A stretch of DNA of 64,000 nucleotides from Rhodococcus sp. H36-A4 (GCF_027158005.1 NZ_JAPVLQ010000001.1:372001-436000), one strand, 5' to 3'; shown: positions 46,350 through 56,656, counted from the first letter of the stretch. The notes: generated from the sequence alone by a model not told the origin. A program made the numbers and translations.

Positions 46350-46376
46350 ACAGTTCGGCTACGGGGAACGAACTGT
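46350..46376. promoter_or_regulatory. Palindrome upstream of the desaturase gene
   Basis: ACAGTTCG and CGAACTGT form a perfect 8-base inverted repeat with an 11-base spacer, 145 bases before the desaturase start. In mycobacteria desA genes are controlled by a TetR-type repressor (MadR) binding a palindrome; this could be the equivalent operator. The match is positional only. Confidence 0.4.
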
Positions 46377-46520
46377 CAATGGGGAATTGAACTGCTACGG
46401 GGGCAACTACGCCTTGGTTCCCGGCCGACTACTGTGCGCCACGCAACTCGGGAGCGTTCACAGCGAAGTTACGGTGCCGTAGGCTAGGTCCGGATATCGG
46501 CAATGTATGGAGGCAATGTA

Positions 46521-47477
46521 ATGGCGAGGGATCTGACACAGCTGGAGCTGCTACACGAGCTGGTTCCTGTTGCGGAAGACAACGTGAACCGCCACATGTC
46601 GATGGCGAAGGAGTGGCACCCGCACGATTACGTGCCGTGGGACGAAGGCCGCAACTTCGCCGCACTCGGTGGGGTGGATTACGACCCGGAGCAAAGCAAC
46701 CTCTCCGAGGTAGCGCGAGCAGCGATGATCACCAACCTGCTCACCGAGGACAATCTGCCCTCGTACCACCGCGAGATCGCCGAAAACTTTTCGCAGGACG
46801 GCGCCTGGGGCACCTGGGTGGGACGGTGGACCGCCGAGGAGAACCGGCACGGCATCGTCATGCGCGACTACCTGGTGGTCACCCGCGGTGTCGATCCGGT
46901 CGCGCTCGAGCAGGCCCGGATGATTCACATGACCAACGGTTTCGCCTCACCGGCGGGCGCACAGACCGGGCTGTTGCATTCGGTCTCGTACGTCACCTTC
47001 CAGGAACTCGCCACGCGCGTCTCGCATCGCAACACCGGCAAGGTGTGCGACGACCCGATCGCCGACCGGATGCTCCAGCGCATCGCGGCGGATGAGAACC
47101 TGCACATGATGTTCTACCGCAACGTCACCGCTGCAGCCCTCGACATCGCGCCGGATCAGACGTTGGAAGCGATCTCGCATATCGTGATGAACTTCCAGAT
47201 GCCCGGTGCCGGGATGCCGAACTTCCGCCGCAACGGTGTGTTGATGGCCAAGCACGGTATCTACGATCTGCGTCAGCACCTCGAGGACGTGGTGTGGCCG
47301 GTCCTGCGGAAGTGGCAGATCTTCGAACGTGAGGACTTCACCGGCGTCGGGGAGGCCAAGCGTGAAGAATTGGCCGTGTTCCTCGAAGACCTCGAGCGTC
47401 AGGCCACCAAGTTCGAAGAAATGCGTGATCGTTCCCTCGCACGCGAAGCCGCCAAAGCGGAGGCTCGCGCCTCCTGA
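46521..47477 (+). CDS. desA1: Acyl-ACP desaturase (DesA type)
   Basis: Soluble di-iron enzyme that introduces a double bond into acyl-ACP for membrane or mycolic-acid lipids. The 318-residue protein has both iron-ligand motifs, ENRH (Glu107, His110) and DENLH (Glu192, His195), and FQELATRVSH near 160. ATG 46521 has GGAGG (46509-46513) 7 bases ahead. Position before dusB matches Rv0824c (desA1). A palindrome at 46350-46376 may be its operator, and a long hairpin separates it from dusB. Confidence 0.92.
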   Translation: MARDLTQLELLHELVPVAEDNVNRHMSMAKEWHPHDYVPWDEGRNFAALGGVDYDPEQSNLSEVARAAMITNLLTEDNLPSYHREIAENFSQDGAWGTWVGRWTAEENRHGIVMRDYLVVTRGVDPVALEQARMIHMTNGFASPAGAQTGLLHSVSYVTFQELATRVSHRNTGKVCDDPIADRMLQRIAADENLHMMFYRNVTAAALDIAPDQTLEAISHIVMNFQMPGAGMPNFRRNGVLMAKHGIYDLRQHLEDVVWPVLRKWQIFEREDFTGVGEAKREELAVFLEDLERQATKFEEMRDRSLAREAAKAEARAS

Positions 47478-47486
47478 ACTGAGATT

Positions 47487-47524
47487 CCGTGTGCCCGGTA
47501 CCGGTATCGGTGCCGGGCACACGG
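47487..47524. terminator. Hairpin between the desaturase and dusB
   Basis: CCGTGTGCCCGG (47487-47498) pairs with CCGGGCACACGG (47513-47524), and the stem continues inward over five more pairs to about 17 with a GTAT loop. No T run follows, only a weak CATTTC, so it probably ends the desaturase transcript or protects its 3' end. Confidence 0.65.
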
Positions 47525-47560
47525 CATTTCTCCCGTCCACAGATTCAAGAGGCTTCTCCC

Positions 47561-48700
47561 ATGACATTGCAGATCGGCTCACTCGAGCTGAACAGTCCCG
47601 TTGTTCTCGCTCCGATGGCAGGTGTGACCAATGTGGCGTTCCGCACATTGTGCCGAGAGCAGGAGATTGCGCGCGCCGGCAGTACTTCCGGTCTGTATGT
47701 CTGCGAGATGGTCACTGCTCGTGCGCTCGTCGAGCGCCAGCCCGCCACGATGCACATGACTACCTTCGGTCCGACCGAAACCCCGCGGTCACTGCAGCTC
47801 TACACCGTGGATCCGGACACGACCTACGCCGCGGCGAAGATGATCGTCGAAGACAACCTCGCAGACCACATCGACCTGAACTTCGGTTGTCCGGTCCCGA
47901 AGGTGACGCGAAAAGGCGGTGGCGCCGCGCTCCCCTACAAGCGCAAACTGTTCGGACGCATCGTAGCGGCGGCGGTGAAAGCAACAGAGGGAACATCGAT
48001 TCCGGTGACGGTCAAGTTCCGCGTCGGTATCGACGAGCAACATCACACGCATCTCGACGCCGGCCGGATCGCGGCAGGCGAAGGTGCGGCAGCCGTTGCG
48101 CTGCACGCACGTACGGCGTCGCAGCGTTACTCGGGAACAGCCGACTGGAGTGAGATCGCTCGGTTGAAGGAGCACGTCACCGACGTCCCCATTCTCGGCA
48201 ACGGCGATATCTTCTCGGCGTCGGACGCGGTTCGAATGATGGCCGAAACCGGTTGCGACGGAGTCGTCGTCGGTCGAGGTTGTCTGGGACGTCCTTGGTT
48301 GTTCGCCGAACTCAGTGCACGCTTCGCGGGGCACCCGGAGCCTACGCCCCCGACGCTCGGCGAGGTCGCAGTCATCATTCGTCGCCATGCCGAACTTCTG
48401 GCTGCACACCATGGTGAGGACAAGGGCCTTCGTGAGCTACGCAAGCATGTGTCGTGGTACCTGCGCGGTTTCCCAGCCGGATCCGACCTGCGCGTGGCGA
48501 TGGCATTGGTGAAGACCTTGACCGAATTGGACGATCTTCTCGGCCAACTCGACCCATTGGTGGCATTCCCGAAAGATGCCGAAGGCCCACGTGGCAGACA
48601 AGGTTCGCCCGGCGTTGTGTCGCTGCCCGAGGGATGGCTCGACGACCCCGAGGACGATCGAGTGCCGGTCGGAGCAGATTTGATGAACTCCGGCGGCTGA
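47561..48700 (+). CDS. dusB: tRNA-dihydrouridine synthase
   Basis: FMN-dependent reductase converting uridine to dihydrouridine in tRNA D-loops. The 379-residue protein shows VLAPMAGVTNVAFRTLC (about 15-31), LNFGCPVPKVTRKGGGAAL with catalytic Cys near 110, FRVGID, LHARTASQRYSG and GNGDIFSASDA plus VVVGRGCLGRPWLF. ATG 47561 gives the family N-terminus MTLQIGSLELNSPVVLAPM; the frame upstream holds the desaturase terminator. Corresponds to Rv0823c between desA1 and the LCP gene. Confidence 0.92.
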   Translation: MTLQIGSLELNSPVVLAPMAGVTNVAFRTLCREQEIARAGSTSGLYVCEMVTARALVERQPATMHMTTFGPTETPRSLQLYTVDPDTTYAAAKMIVEDNLADHIDLNFGCPVPKVTRKGGGAALPYKRKLFGRIVAAAVKATEGTSIPVTVKFRVGIDEQHHTHLDAGRIAAGEGAAAVALHARTASQRYSGTADWSEIARLKEHVTDVPILGNGDIFSASDAVRMMAETGCDGVVVGRGCLGRPWLFAELSARFAGHPEPTPPTLGEVAVIIRRHAELLAAHHGEDKGLRELRKHVSWYLRGFPAGSDLRVAMALVKTLTELDDLLGQLDPLVAFPKDAEGPRGRQGSPGVVSLPEGWLDDPEDDRVPVGADLMNSGG

Positions 48701-48814
48701 CCGAAGTAATGACCGCGATGATCGAGAGTGGACCCCACAGGTTTCCTCAGTATCATTGCGGGAATCGCCTGACTCGGCGGCAAGAGAGATACGCGGAAGG
48801 CCAGGTTCACATTC

Positions 48815-50803
48815 GTGGGTGACGATCGAGACTCGGGCCCACCTGCGCCCGAAGGACGAGCTCCCTGGGAGCGTCCGATCTCCCGAATCTCACACGAGCC
48901 TCGGTCACCCAGTGGTGCGCCGGTGCCGCCGAATCCGCCTGCATCCTCCCCGTCTGCATCCTCCCCGCCCGCCTCCGACCGCAAAGTGCCCGAGCCGAAC
49001 GCCACGTCCTCGGACAGCGAAACCCCCAGCGGCAAATTCAACCGGCCGGGTAATCGTTCCTCTCGAAAGTCCGACTCGGTATCGGTCGCCGACCTCGTGG
49101 ACAAGATGGCCGACGACGATCCACCCGCCGAGACGCCGCCAGTGCGCGTGTGGCCCAGCCGGCCCGAGGTCGAAGACCCCACGGAAAAGATCGACCCGAT
49201 CAAGGACTCGACGCCGCCACCGGTGAGCCCACCCCCGGTTGTCGCGCTGCCCGAGGCCGTCGGCGTCCCTGCCGATGATCGCCCGGTTCTCACCCGCTTG
49301 GCCATGAGCAAGGTGCGTCGGCAAAAGCGACTCCGCAATATCGGCCGCGGATTCGTCTCCCTCGTCGCCGTTCTCGCCCTTGCTCTCACCGGAATGGTCT
49401 GGGGATATCTTCGTAGCACCGACAAAGGCTTTGCGCAGGTCGCCGCTCTGGACCTGGATTCGACGGACGTCGTGGACGCTGCCGGTCAATATGGTGACGA
49501 GACTTACCTGATAGTCGGAACGGACACTCGGACCGGTGCCAGCGGCGAGGTCGGCGCCGGCACAGTGGCCGATGCCGAAGGCGCTCGCTCGGATACCGTC
49601 ATGCTGGTCAACATTCCTGCTGATCGAAGTCGTGTCGTCGCGGTCTCTTTCCCACGCGACCTGGACGTTGTTCGTCCTGAATGCGAGGGCTTCGACAACG
49701 CCACCAACACGTACACCGGTGAGATGTACCCGTCCGCGGACGGCGACAAGCTCAACGCGACCTATGCGCTCGGCGGACCCAAGTGCCTCGTCAAGACGAT
49801 CCAGAAAATCTCCGGCTTGAAGATCAGCCACTTCGTCGGTATGGACTTCGCCGGATTCGAATCGATGGTGGACGAAGTCGGTGGTGTCGAAGTATGCACG
49901 CCGCAGCCCCTGATCGACTATGAACTGGGCACCGTGCTGGAAACAGCTGGGGAGCAACGTATCGACGGCCGCACGGCGTTGAACTACGTACGGGCACGCA
50001 ATATAGAAAGCGAGGGCAACGGTGACTACGGGCGTATCAAGCGTCAACAGCGGTTCCTGTCCTCCCTCCTACGCTCTGCGCTCTCGAACAAGGTCCTGCT
50101 GGACCCAGGCAAGCTCAATGGGTTCGTCAGTGCATTCACCAGCGACACCTTCGTCGAGAACGTGAAGACCAAAGACCTCGTCACTCTCGGCCGTTCCCTG
50201 CAGAACGTCGATGCAGGAGCCGTCACCTTTCTGACGATCCCCACTTCGGGTACCAACGACTGGGGCAACGAGATCCCGATCGACGACGCCATCGCCGTGA
50301 TCTTCGATGCCATCATCAACGATGAGCCGTTGCCCGGTGAAGAACGTGAAGATCCGCCGCCCAGCGCGGAGCCGTCGATTCAACCGACAGTGCCGCTGCT
50401 GGCAGTCGATCCGACAACCGTCTCGATCCAGGTCTCCAATGCTTCCGAGATGGTGGGGATGGCAGCCACTGCGTCCAGCGAACTGTCCACCTACGGTTTC
50501 CAGATTCTCGATGTCGGCAACTTCGTCGGAACAGCCAAGCAGACTGTCGTCCGCTACTCGGAGGGCCAGGAATCCGAGGCTGCAACGGTGGCGTCGGCGA
50601 TACCCGGTGCAGTCATCGAGCAAGCGCAGGGGCTCGACAGCATCGTCGAGGTCGTGCTCGGCTCGGACTATCCCGGGTACACCACTGCACCGACGGCGTT
50701 CGGTGAGCCGATCGAAGCTACGCAAGTTCAGGGTTCGACCGAGGGCGCGCCGTTGCCCGAGGATCTCTCGTTCACGAACGCCGCCGACGATACCTGCGCC
50801 TGA
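48815..50803 (+). CDS. LytR-CpsA-Psr (LCP) family cell-wall glycopolymer ligase
   Basis: Membrane enzyme expected to attach arabinogalactan or a similar polymer to peptidoglycan. The 662-residue protein has a long disordered Pro/Ser-rich cytoplasmic N-terminus (1-165), one membrane helix (VSLVAVLALALTGMVWGYL, about 181-199), an LCP domain (about 230-430) with LIVGTDTRTG, GARSDTVMLVNI and AVSFPRDLDV, the Arg and Asp residues that bind polyprenyl phosphate, and a C-terminal LytR_C domain (about 530-620). Start GTG 48815. Between dusB and phoU as in mycobacteria (Rv0822c). Confidence 0.9.
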   Translation: MGDDRDSGPPAPEGRAPWERPISRISHEPRSPSGAPVPPNPPASSPSASSPPASDRKVPEPNATSSDSETPSGKFNRPGNRSSRKSDSVSVADLVDKMADDDPPAETPPVRVWPSRPEVEDPTEKIDPIKDSTPPPVSPPPVVALPEAVGVPADDRPVLTRLAMSKVRRQKRLRNIGRGFVSLVAVLALALTGMVWGYLRSTDKGFAQVAALDLDSTDVVDAAGQYGDETYLIVGTDTRTGASGEVGAGTVADAEGARSDTVMLVNIPADRSRVVAVSFPRDLDVVRPECEGFDNATNTYTGEMYPSADGDKLNATYALGGPKCLVKTIQKISGLKISHFVGMDFAGFESMVDEVGGVEVCTPQPLIDYELGTVLETAGEQRIDGRTALNYVRARNIESEGNGDYGRIKRQQRFLSSLLRSALSNKVLLDPGKLNGFVSAFTSDTFVENVKTKDLVTLGRSLQNVDAGAVTFLTIPTSGTNDWGNEIPIDDAIAVIFDAIINDEPLPGEEREDPPPSAEPSIQPTVPLLAVDPTTVSIQVSNASEMVGMAATASSELSTYGFQILDVGNFVGTAKQTVVRYSEGQESEAATVASAIPGAVIEQAQGLDSIVEVVLGSDYPGYTTAPTAFGEPIEATQVQGSTEGAPLPEDLSFTNAADDTCA

Positions 50804-50873
50804 GCAAGGCATTCACGCTCCGTTCACCCTCTCGACGGTGACCAGATGGGTGTGACCTACTAAACTCATAGGT

Positions 50874-51548
50874 ATGCGCGTCGCCTACAAAGAACAGATG
50901 AACGACCTTGCCGATGCCCTCGGACAGATGGCCACACTGGCCGGCTCTGCGATGGAGAAGGCAACTCAGTCACTACTTCAAGCAGACTTGCTCCTCGCCG
51001 AGCAGGTCATCTCCGATCACGACAAGATCTCCGAACTGAGCACCATTGCCGAGGAGAGGGCATTCACCCTCCTCGCGCTCCAAGCTCCGGTTGCTGGGGA
51101 TCTCCGCTCGGTCGTATCGGGAATCCAGATCGTCGCCGACATCGAGCGGATGGGGGCGCTCGCCCTGCACGTCGCCAAGATCACCCGGCGTCGTCACCCC
51201 AACAACGCTCTCCCCGAAGAGGTCAACGGCTACTTCGCCGAAATGGGTCGAATCGCCGTCCAACTCGGAGCATCGGCGCGCGAGGTTCTCGAGACCCGCG
51301 ATCCCGAACGCGCCGCCAAGCTTCACGAGGAGGACGAGGCGATGGACGACCTCCATCGCCACCTGTTCACCGTGCTGATGGATCGTGAATGGAGTCACGG
51401 CGTCGCCGCGGCTGTAGACGTCACCCTTCTCGGGCGGTTCTACGAGCGCTTCGCCGACCACGCAGTCGAGGTCGGGCGCCGAGTCATCTTCCTCGCGACC
51501 GGTGAGATGCCGACCGAATTGAGCAGCACACACTTGCCCAGCAGCTGA
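50874..51548 (+). CDS. phoU: Phosphate transport regulator PhoU
   Basis: Cytoplasmic modulator of the Pst transporter and phosphate two-component signalling. The 224-residue protein has two three-helix PhoU repeats, the first with [22 protein letters not shown] and [21 protein letters not shown], the second with [14 protein letters not shown] and [21 protein letters not shown]; the acidic clusters are the metal-binding sites. Its coding direction is convergent with pstB, separated by a terminator. Corresponds to Rv0821c (phoY2). Confidence 0.93.
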   Translation: MRVAYKEQMNDLADALGQMATLAGSAMEKATQSLLQADLLLAEQVISDHDKISELSTIAEERAFTLLALQAPVAGDLRSVVSGIQIVADIERMGALALHVAKITRRRHPNNALPEEVNGYFAEMGRIAVQLGASAREVLETRDPERAAKLHEEDEAMDDLHRHLFTVLMDREWSHGVAAAVDVTLLGRFYERFADHAVEVGRRVIFLATGEMPTELSSTHLPSS

Positions 51549-51578
51549 CCCTTCGCTCGTATCGAACGCGCACAAGGA

Positions 51579-51614
51579 GAACCCCCGAACGCTCGGCGTT
51601 CGGGGGTTCTTTTC
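51579..51614 (+). terminator. Rho-independent terminator after phoU
   Basis: AGAACCCCCGAACGC (51579-51593) pairs perfectly with GCGTTCGGGGGTTCT (51597-51611) over 15 bases with a 3-base loop, then TTT. It ends phoU 30 bases past its stop and separates it from the convergent pstB. Confidence 0.93.
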
Positions 51615-51624
51615 ATGTACTTCC

Positions 51625-52401
51625 CTACCCGAAGCGACCGGAGATGTAGTCCTCGGTGGCTTTCTGGGTCGGATTGGAGAAGATCTTCTCGGTGTCGTCG
51701 ATCTCGATGAGCTTGCCTGGCTTACCGGTGGCCTCGAGGTTGAAGAAGCCGGTCTGATCGCTCACGCGTGCGGCCTGCTGCATGTTGTGCGTGACGATGA
51801 CGATAGTGAAGTCCTTCTTCAGCTCACCGATGAGGTCTTCGATGGCGAGCGTCGAGATCGGGTCCAGTGCCGAGCACGGCTCGTCCATGAGGAGGACATC
51901 GGGCTTCACTGCAATGGCACGGGCGATACATAGTCGCTGTTGCTGGCCCCCTGAGAGACCACCACCGGGCTTGTCCAGGCGGTCTTTGACCTCGTTCCAG
52001 AGGTTCGCGCCTTTGAGAGAGCGCTCGGCGATCTCGTCGAGTTCCTTCTTCTTTCGTCCGCCCTGCAGCTTCAGGCCTGCGACGACGTTGTCCCGGATCG
52101 ACATCGTCGGGAAAGGATTGGGACGCTGGAAGACCATGCCGATGGTGCGACGGACACCGACCGGGTCCACGCCGGAGCCGTAGATGTCCTCGCCGTCGAG
52201 CAGCACTGATCCTTCTACGCGCGCACCCGGGGTGACCTCGTGCATACGGTTGAGCGAACGCAGCACTGTGGATTTGCCGCAGCCGGAGGGCCCGATGAAG
52301 GCAGTCACGCCACGCGGAGGAACCGCGAGGGTGACACCTGCGACGGCTTGGAACTTGCCGTAGAAGATGTTGACGTCTTTGAGGTCGAGACGTTTTGCCA
52401 T
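51625..52401 (-). CDS. pstB: Phosphate ABC transporter ATP-binding protein
   Basis: ATPase of the high-affinity phosphate importer PstSCAB. The 258-residue protein has Walker [10 protein letters not shown] (about 36-44), Q-loop [16 protein letters not shown] signature LSGGQQQR, Walker [14 protein letters not shown] and the H-loop [15 protein letters not shown] 52401 ([20 protein letters not shown]) is the family start; the frame runs further upstream over pstA. Last gene of the pstSCAB operon on the reverse strand. Confidence 0.95.
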   Translation of the reverse strand: MAKRLDLKDVNIFYGKFQAVAGVTLAVPPRGVTAFIGPSGCGKSTVLRSLNRMHEVTPGARVEGSVLLDGEDIYGSGVDPVGVRRTIGMVFQRPNPFPTMSIRDNVVAGLKLQGGRKKKELDEIAERSLKGANLWNEVKDRLDKPGGGLSGGQQQRLCIARAIAVKPDVLLMDEPCSALDPISTLAIEDLIGELKKDFTIVIVTHNMQQAARVSDQTGFFNLEATGKPGKLIEIDDTEKIFSNPTQKATEDYISGRFG

Positions 52402-52451
52402 GATCGGCTCCTGTGTTTCTCGAGCGGGGAGATTCGTGGGTGGCGCAGTGG

Positions 52452-53360
52452 TCAGAAGTTCTTGGGTGCGAAGAACTTGGAGACCAATTTCGCGCCGATG
52501 TTGAGCAAAGCAATGATCAGGATCAGCGTCAGTGCTGCTCCCCACATGCGCTCGCTGGTGAGTGCGCCGGTTCCTGCTTTCTGCAGGTCGACCATCATGA
52601 GCGGCAGGGAGGTCTGCGGCCCCTCGAACAAATTGAAGTTGATCGCGGTAGCGGAGCCGACCAGAATCAGCACCGGCGCAGTCTCACCCATGACCCGGGC
52701 CAATGCGAGCATGATGCCGGTGACGATGCCGGACAGTGCCGTCGGCACGACGATCTTCGCGATGGTCTTCCATTTCGGTACACCGAGTGCGTACGACGCC
52801 TCGCGCAGGTCCTGCGGGACGATCCGCAGCATTTCCTCCGACGACCGCACGATGACCGGAATCATCAGCAGAACCAGGGCAAGCGCGACGGCGATGCCGG
52901 ACCGGTCGAAGCCGAATGTGGCGATCCACAGTGTGTAGATGAACAGCGCGGCAACGATGGACGGGACTCCGGTCAGGATGTCGACCATGAAGGTCGTCAC
53001 CTTGGCGAGGCGTGTTCCGACACCGTATTCCACGAGGTAGATGGCGACGAAGACACCGATCGGAATCGAGATCAACGCGCAGAACAATCCCTGCATCAGC
53101 GTGCCGACGATGGCGTGATAGGCACCGCCACCAGCGATGAACGGGGTGAGGCCTGCTTGCGAGTTCATCCACCATTCTGGTGCGACCACTGCACTGATGC
53201 CGCGCGAGATCACCGTGTAGAGCACCCAGATGAGCGGAACCAGCGCGACCAGTACTGCCAGACTGACCAGCACGGTCGCGAATCCGTTGGCGAACTTACG
53301 TCGAGCACTGACGCCTTTGAAGGTCTTTTCCTTGACCGGACGATCCAGCGTTGCGGTCAT
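52452..53360 (-). CDS. pstA: Phosphate ABC transporter permease
   Basis: Membrane subunit of the phosphate importer with about six helices in 302 residues. The permease loop [38 protein letters not shown] (around residues 185-222, seen as [14 protein letters not shown]) is the EAA motif that contacts PstB. Its start lies 3 bases after the pstC stop region, so the two are tightly coupled. High confidence. Confidence 0.94.
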   Translation of the reverse strand: MTATLDRPVKEKTFKGVSARRKFANGFATVLVSLAVLVALVPLIWVLYTVISRGISAVVAPEWWMNSQAGLTPFIAGGGAYHAIVGTLMQGLFCALISIPIGVFVAIYLVEYGVGTRLAKVTTFMVDILTGVPSIVAALFIYTLWIATFGFDRSGIAVALALVLLMIPVIVRSSEEMLRIVPQDLREASYALGVPKWKTIAKIVVPTALSGIVTGIMLALARVMGETAPVLILVGSATAINFNLFEGPQTSLPLMMVDLQKAGTGALTSERMWGAALTLILIIALLNIGAKLVSKFFAPKNF

Positions 53361-53363
53361 GGC

Positions 53364-54407
53364 CTAGGCCTTCTTTCCGGCGATGGCGGCGCGAGCGCCC
53401 GCGTTGACGACGAAGGTGAGTACGAAGAGAACGAGGCCCGCCGCGATATAGGCGCCCGCCTGGAGCTGGTTGTTGAACTCACCTGCCGCGAGTGCAATCT
53501 TTGTCGCGAAGGTGTTTCCGCCGTCGAAGAGTGTCCATCCGAAGGTCGCTTGTGTGCTGCGAATGATGATGTATAGCGCGATGGTCTCGCCGAGTGCGCG
53601 TCCGAGCCCGAGCATCGAGCCGCTGACGAATCCAGATTTTCCGAATGGAATGACGGTGGTTCGGACGACTTCCCACCGTGTTGCGCCGAGCGCGAGGGCC
53701 GCTTCGATCTGCCCTTTCGGCGTCTGGACGAATACTTCACGTGTCACTGCCGCGATGATCGGCAGGATCATGACGGCGAGGACGATGCCGGCGGTGAAGA
53801 TGGTGCCTCCACCGGCGATCGATACCGAACCGGTGGCGAAGAGCGGAAACCAGGCGAGGTTTGTGTTGAGCCATTCGGCGAACGGGCTGATGGCCGGCGC
53901 CAACACGTACAGGCCCCAGAGTCCGAAGACTATCGACGGAACTGCAGCAAGCAGATCGATGACGTAGCCCAGCGGGCCCGCCACTTTCTTCGGCGCGTAG
54001 TTGGTGAGATAGACCGCGATTCCGAGCGCGACCGGCATCGCCAGAATCAGCGCGAAGATCGATACGGTCGCGGTCACCAGGAACAGGTCCCGGATTCCGA
54101 ACACCATGGCCGAGGTGTCCGAGGTACTCCAACTACCGTTGTACGTCAGGAAGTTGACCGTGTTGTTCTGCAGCGCCGGGATCGCCCGCCACAGCAGGAA
54201 CAGTCCGATGGCGGCGATGAGCACGATGATGAAGACACCCGAGCCCTTGGCAAGGGTGGCGAAGATGCGGTCACCAGGGCGAGTGACGGTACCGCCCTTG
54301 GCCTTCTTGTCCGGCAATTGAATGGACTCTTCCGTGTTCCGGGGCGCCCCGGTCGCGGTGGTGTCATCCGCGGACGTAACGCCGGTGATCGAGTTGGTGT
54401 CTCTCAT
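53364..54407 (-). CDS. pstC: Phosphate ABC transporter permease
   Basis: Second membrane subunit of the importer, 347 residues, with a Thr/Ser-rich cytoplasmic N-terminus and about seven hydrophobic segments. The PstC-type EAA loop [27 protein letters not shown] is in the C-terminal half, and [15 protein letters not shown] and [19 protein letters not shown] are typical. ATG 54407 ([12 protein letters not shown]) is preferred; an in-frame start at 54473 is possible. About 97 bases downstream of pstS. Confidence 0.93.
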   Translation of the reverse strand: MRDTNSITGVTSADDTTATGAPRNTEESIQLPDKKAKGGTVTRPGDRIFATLAKGSGVFIIVLIAAIGLFLLWRAIPALQNNTVNFLTYNGSWSTSDTSAMVFGIRDLFLVTATVSIFALILAMPVALGIAVYLTNYAPKKVAGPLGYVIDLLAAVPSIVFGLWGLYVLAPAISPFAEWLNTNLAWFPLFATGSVSIAGGGTIFTAGIVLAVMILPIIAAVTREVFVQTPKGQIEAALALGATRWEVVRTTVIPFGKSGFVSGSMLGLGRALGETIALYIIIRSTQATFGWTLFDGGNTFATKIALAAGEFNNQLQAGAYIAAGLVLFVLTFVVNAGARAAIAGKKA

Positions 54408-54503
54408 ACCGCTCACGTCTCTCGTGTGGTGGTCGAGGACGGAGCCTGCACGATGTCGAGGAGATCGATCCACGACATCGGCACAGGCACTCGTCTCATT
54501 GAA

Positions 54504-55598
54504 TCAGGCGATCGCATCGATCGCAGTGACCAAACGCTCTTTGAAGGACTCCGGCAGCGGGACGTAACCTGCTTGTTCGAGACCCTGCTGGCCTTCGTTC
54601 GCTGCGCTGAGCAGGAAGGACTTGACCGCTGCACTGGTGTCGGCGTCGTAACCCTTCGAGCAGACAACTTCGTAGGTAGCGAGAACCAGCGGGTAGGAAT
54701 TTTCGACGTCGCTCGCATAGAGGGCGTCGATATCGATGACGAGGTCGTTGCCCTCGCCGGAGAACTCAGCTGTATCGATGGCCTTACCCGCGGTCTCGCT
54801 GCTCAGTTCGACAGGTCCGTTCCCGAAGTCGACGTCGGCGGTGCCGAGGTTCTCCTGTTCGGCGAAGCCCTTCTCGACGTACGTGATCGAGCCTGGGGTC
54901 GCAGCAACTGCCTGGGCGACGCCGGACGAACCGTTCGCGCCTTCACCGACGCCTCCTGCCCAGTCGGAGCTGTGGTCGAGTGTCCACGCCTGCGGAGCAG
55001 AGGCGGAGAGGAACCGCTGGAAGTTGTCGCTGGTGCCCGAAGAGTCCGACCGATAAACCGGAATGATCGGCGTGGACGGTAGTGAGACACCTTCGTTGAC
55101 AGCGGCGATCGCCGGGTCGTTCCAGGTGGTGATCTGGCCGGTGAAGATCCGGGCCGCGAGCTCGGGGGTCACCACCAAGTTGTCGACACCGTCGAGGTTG
55201 TACGCGATAGCAACCGGGCCGAAGACGAGTGGGAGATTCCAAGCGGGGTTGCCCTGGCATCGTTCGGCGGCTGCGGCAGCCTGCTCTTCCTTGATGGCCG
55301 AGTCCGAGCCTGCGAAGTCGACGAGGCCGGCAACGAACTGGGTACGGCCGTTGCCCGAACCACTGGTCGTGTATTCCACGGCTTTGCCGGAGCACATGCC
55401 CGCGTAGACGGATGTGAAGTTGTACATCGCGTTCTGCTGAGCAGAGGATCCTTCACCGGTCAGCGGTGACTTGCCCTCACATGTTGCGGCCGTGGTCCCC
55501 GATGCCGCTTCGATGTTCGAGTCGCTGCCGCACGCAGTCAGCAGCATGGCACTGATCGCCGCTGCGCTGATCAAAGCAGCATTGCGCTTGAGGTTCAC
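54504..55598 (-). CDS. pstS: Phosphate-binding lipoprotein
   Basis: Extracellular receptor that delivers phosphate to PstCAB. The 364-residue product starts at GTG 55598 with GGAGG about 6 bases ahead, has a lipoprotein signal with lipobox LLTAC, and carries the PstS phosphate-site segments GEGSSAQQNAMYNF, GSGNGRTQFVAG and VYRSDSSGTSDNFQRFL. First gene of the pst operon. A repeat resembling a PHO box (55698-55719) lies about 100 bases upstream, so phosphate starvation should induce it. Confidence 0.95.
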   Translation of the reverse strand: MNLKRNAALISAAAISAMLLTACGSDSNIEAASGTTAATCEGKSPLTGEGSSAQQNAMYNFTSVYAGMCSGKAVEYTTSGSGNGRTQFVAGLVDFAGSDSAIKEEQAAAAAERCQGNPAWNLPLVFGPVAIAYNLDGVDNLVVTPELAARIFTGQITTWNDPAIAAVNEGVSLPSTPIIPVYRSDSSGTSDNFQRFLSASAPQAWTLDHSSDWAGGVGEGANGSSGVAQAVAATPGSITYVEKGFAEQENLGTADVDFGNGPVELSSETAGKAIDTAEFSGEGNDLVIDIDALYASDVENSYPLVLATYEVVCSKGYDADTSAAVKSFLLSAANEGQQGLEQAGYVPLPESFKERLVTAIDAIA

Positions 55599-55697
55599 CG
55601 TTTCCTCCGAGGATTCTTGTTGCCGTTGTCGCTGATAGGGCAGCGTCGGCGCTACCCACAGCAAAACGTAGAGGGGGCCGGTTGACAGCTACCCCCG

Positions 55698-55719
55698 AAA
55701 CAGTGAACGGCGAATGAAC
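55698..55719 (-). promoter_or_regulatory. PHO-box-like direct repeat upstream of pstS
   Basis: On the reverse strand GTTCATTCGCC and GTTCACTGTTT stand in direct repeat with an exact 11-base step. This fits the actinobacterial PhoP binding unit GTTCA(CC), so PhoP-type control of the pst operon is likely. Confidence 0.6.
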
Positions 55720-55738
55720 AGAGTGGGCATTTGTCCGT

Positions 55739-56656
55739 TTACGGACGCGAGTAGGCGGCGTCGACGTGGAATCGCGAAAAACCGAGACGCTCGTAGGTGT
55801 GCACTGCAGCGGTATTGTCCGCCTCGACGTAGAGCAGCACTTCGGCAAGTTGTCGCTCGCGCAGGTAGTGCAGGCCTGCCAGGGTCAGAACCCGACCGAG
55901 ACCACGCCCCTGCGACGCCGGGTCGATACCGACGACGTAGACCTCACCGATCTCGTCTTCGCCTGCCTCGGCGGCGTGCACCTTCGTCCAGTGAAACCCG
56001 AGAAGATGATCGGTGTCTTTTTCGAAAGCGAGGAACACCCCGGCTGGGTCGAACCATTCTTCGTCGCGGCGATCGGCAATGTCCTTCGCGGTCCAGTCAC
56101 CTTGTTCGGGATGCCAGGCAAACGCTGCACTGTTGACGCGAAGAAGTTCCGCATCGTCGCGAGGTCCTTCATAGGTGCGCAGCGTGATGCTTTCCGGAAC
56201 AACCACTTCGGGCAGTTCCGGCGTCGCCGTCGGGCGACGCATCTGCAACAGTTCGCGCGCCACCGTCAAGCCGAGTCGGGCGGCGACCGCCTGTGCGGGT
56301 TCGAGGTTCCCGTGGGCCCACACTCTGGCTCCGTCGCCCCCCTCGGACAGTGCACGGTCGACGAGGCTTCGACCCGCGCCTCGACCGCGGAACTCCGGAT
56401 CCACGACGACTTCGGCCATCGACGGAGCCTCGGCCGAACCAGCTGCGATGCCCGCGTAGCCGACGATACGAGTGCTCTCGGAAACAATCAGATGCTGCAC
56501 CGAACTGTCCGCCGAGAGTGCTTTGACTGCCTGTTCCGACAGGGGTGCGGTGCCGTCGGTGACAGCGGCACGTGACACCACGTTCTTGACGGCCTCGGAC
56601 ACCTCCGAGGTCATCGCGGCGGAGTCGAGTCGGGAGATTTCGAACGAGGGGGTCAT
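55739..56656 (-). CDS. mshD: Mycothiol synthase
   Basis: Acetylates Cys-GlcN-Ins with acetyl-CoA in the last step of mycothiol synthesis. The 305-residue protein consists of two GNAT domains; the active C-terminal one has the acetyl-CoA loop VVGIDPASQGRGLGRVLT and the end YVEADNTAAVHTYERLGFSRFHVDAAYSR, while the N-terminal one keeps DPEFRGRGAGRSLVD. Starts directly after the glnR stop, so the two are co-transcribed. Corresponds to Rv0819 and marks the organism as a mycothiol producer. Confidence 0.95.
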   Translation of the reverse strand: MTPSFEISRLDSAAMTSEVSEAVKNVVSRAAVTDGTAPLSEQAVKALSADSSVQHLIVSESTRIVGYAGIAAGSAEAPSMAEVVVDPEFRGRGAGRSLVDRALSEGGDGARVWAHGNLEPAQAVAARLGLTVARELLQMRRPTATPELPEVVVPESITLRTYEGPRDDAELLRVNSAAFAWHPEQGDWTAKDIADRRDEEWFDPAGVFLAFEKDTDHLLGFHWTKVHAAEAGEDEIGEVYVVGIDPASQGRGLGRVLTLAGLHYLRERQLAEVLLYVEADNTAAVHTYERLGFSRFHVDAAYSRP

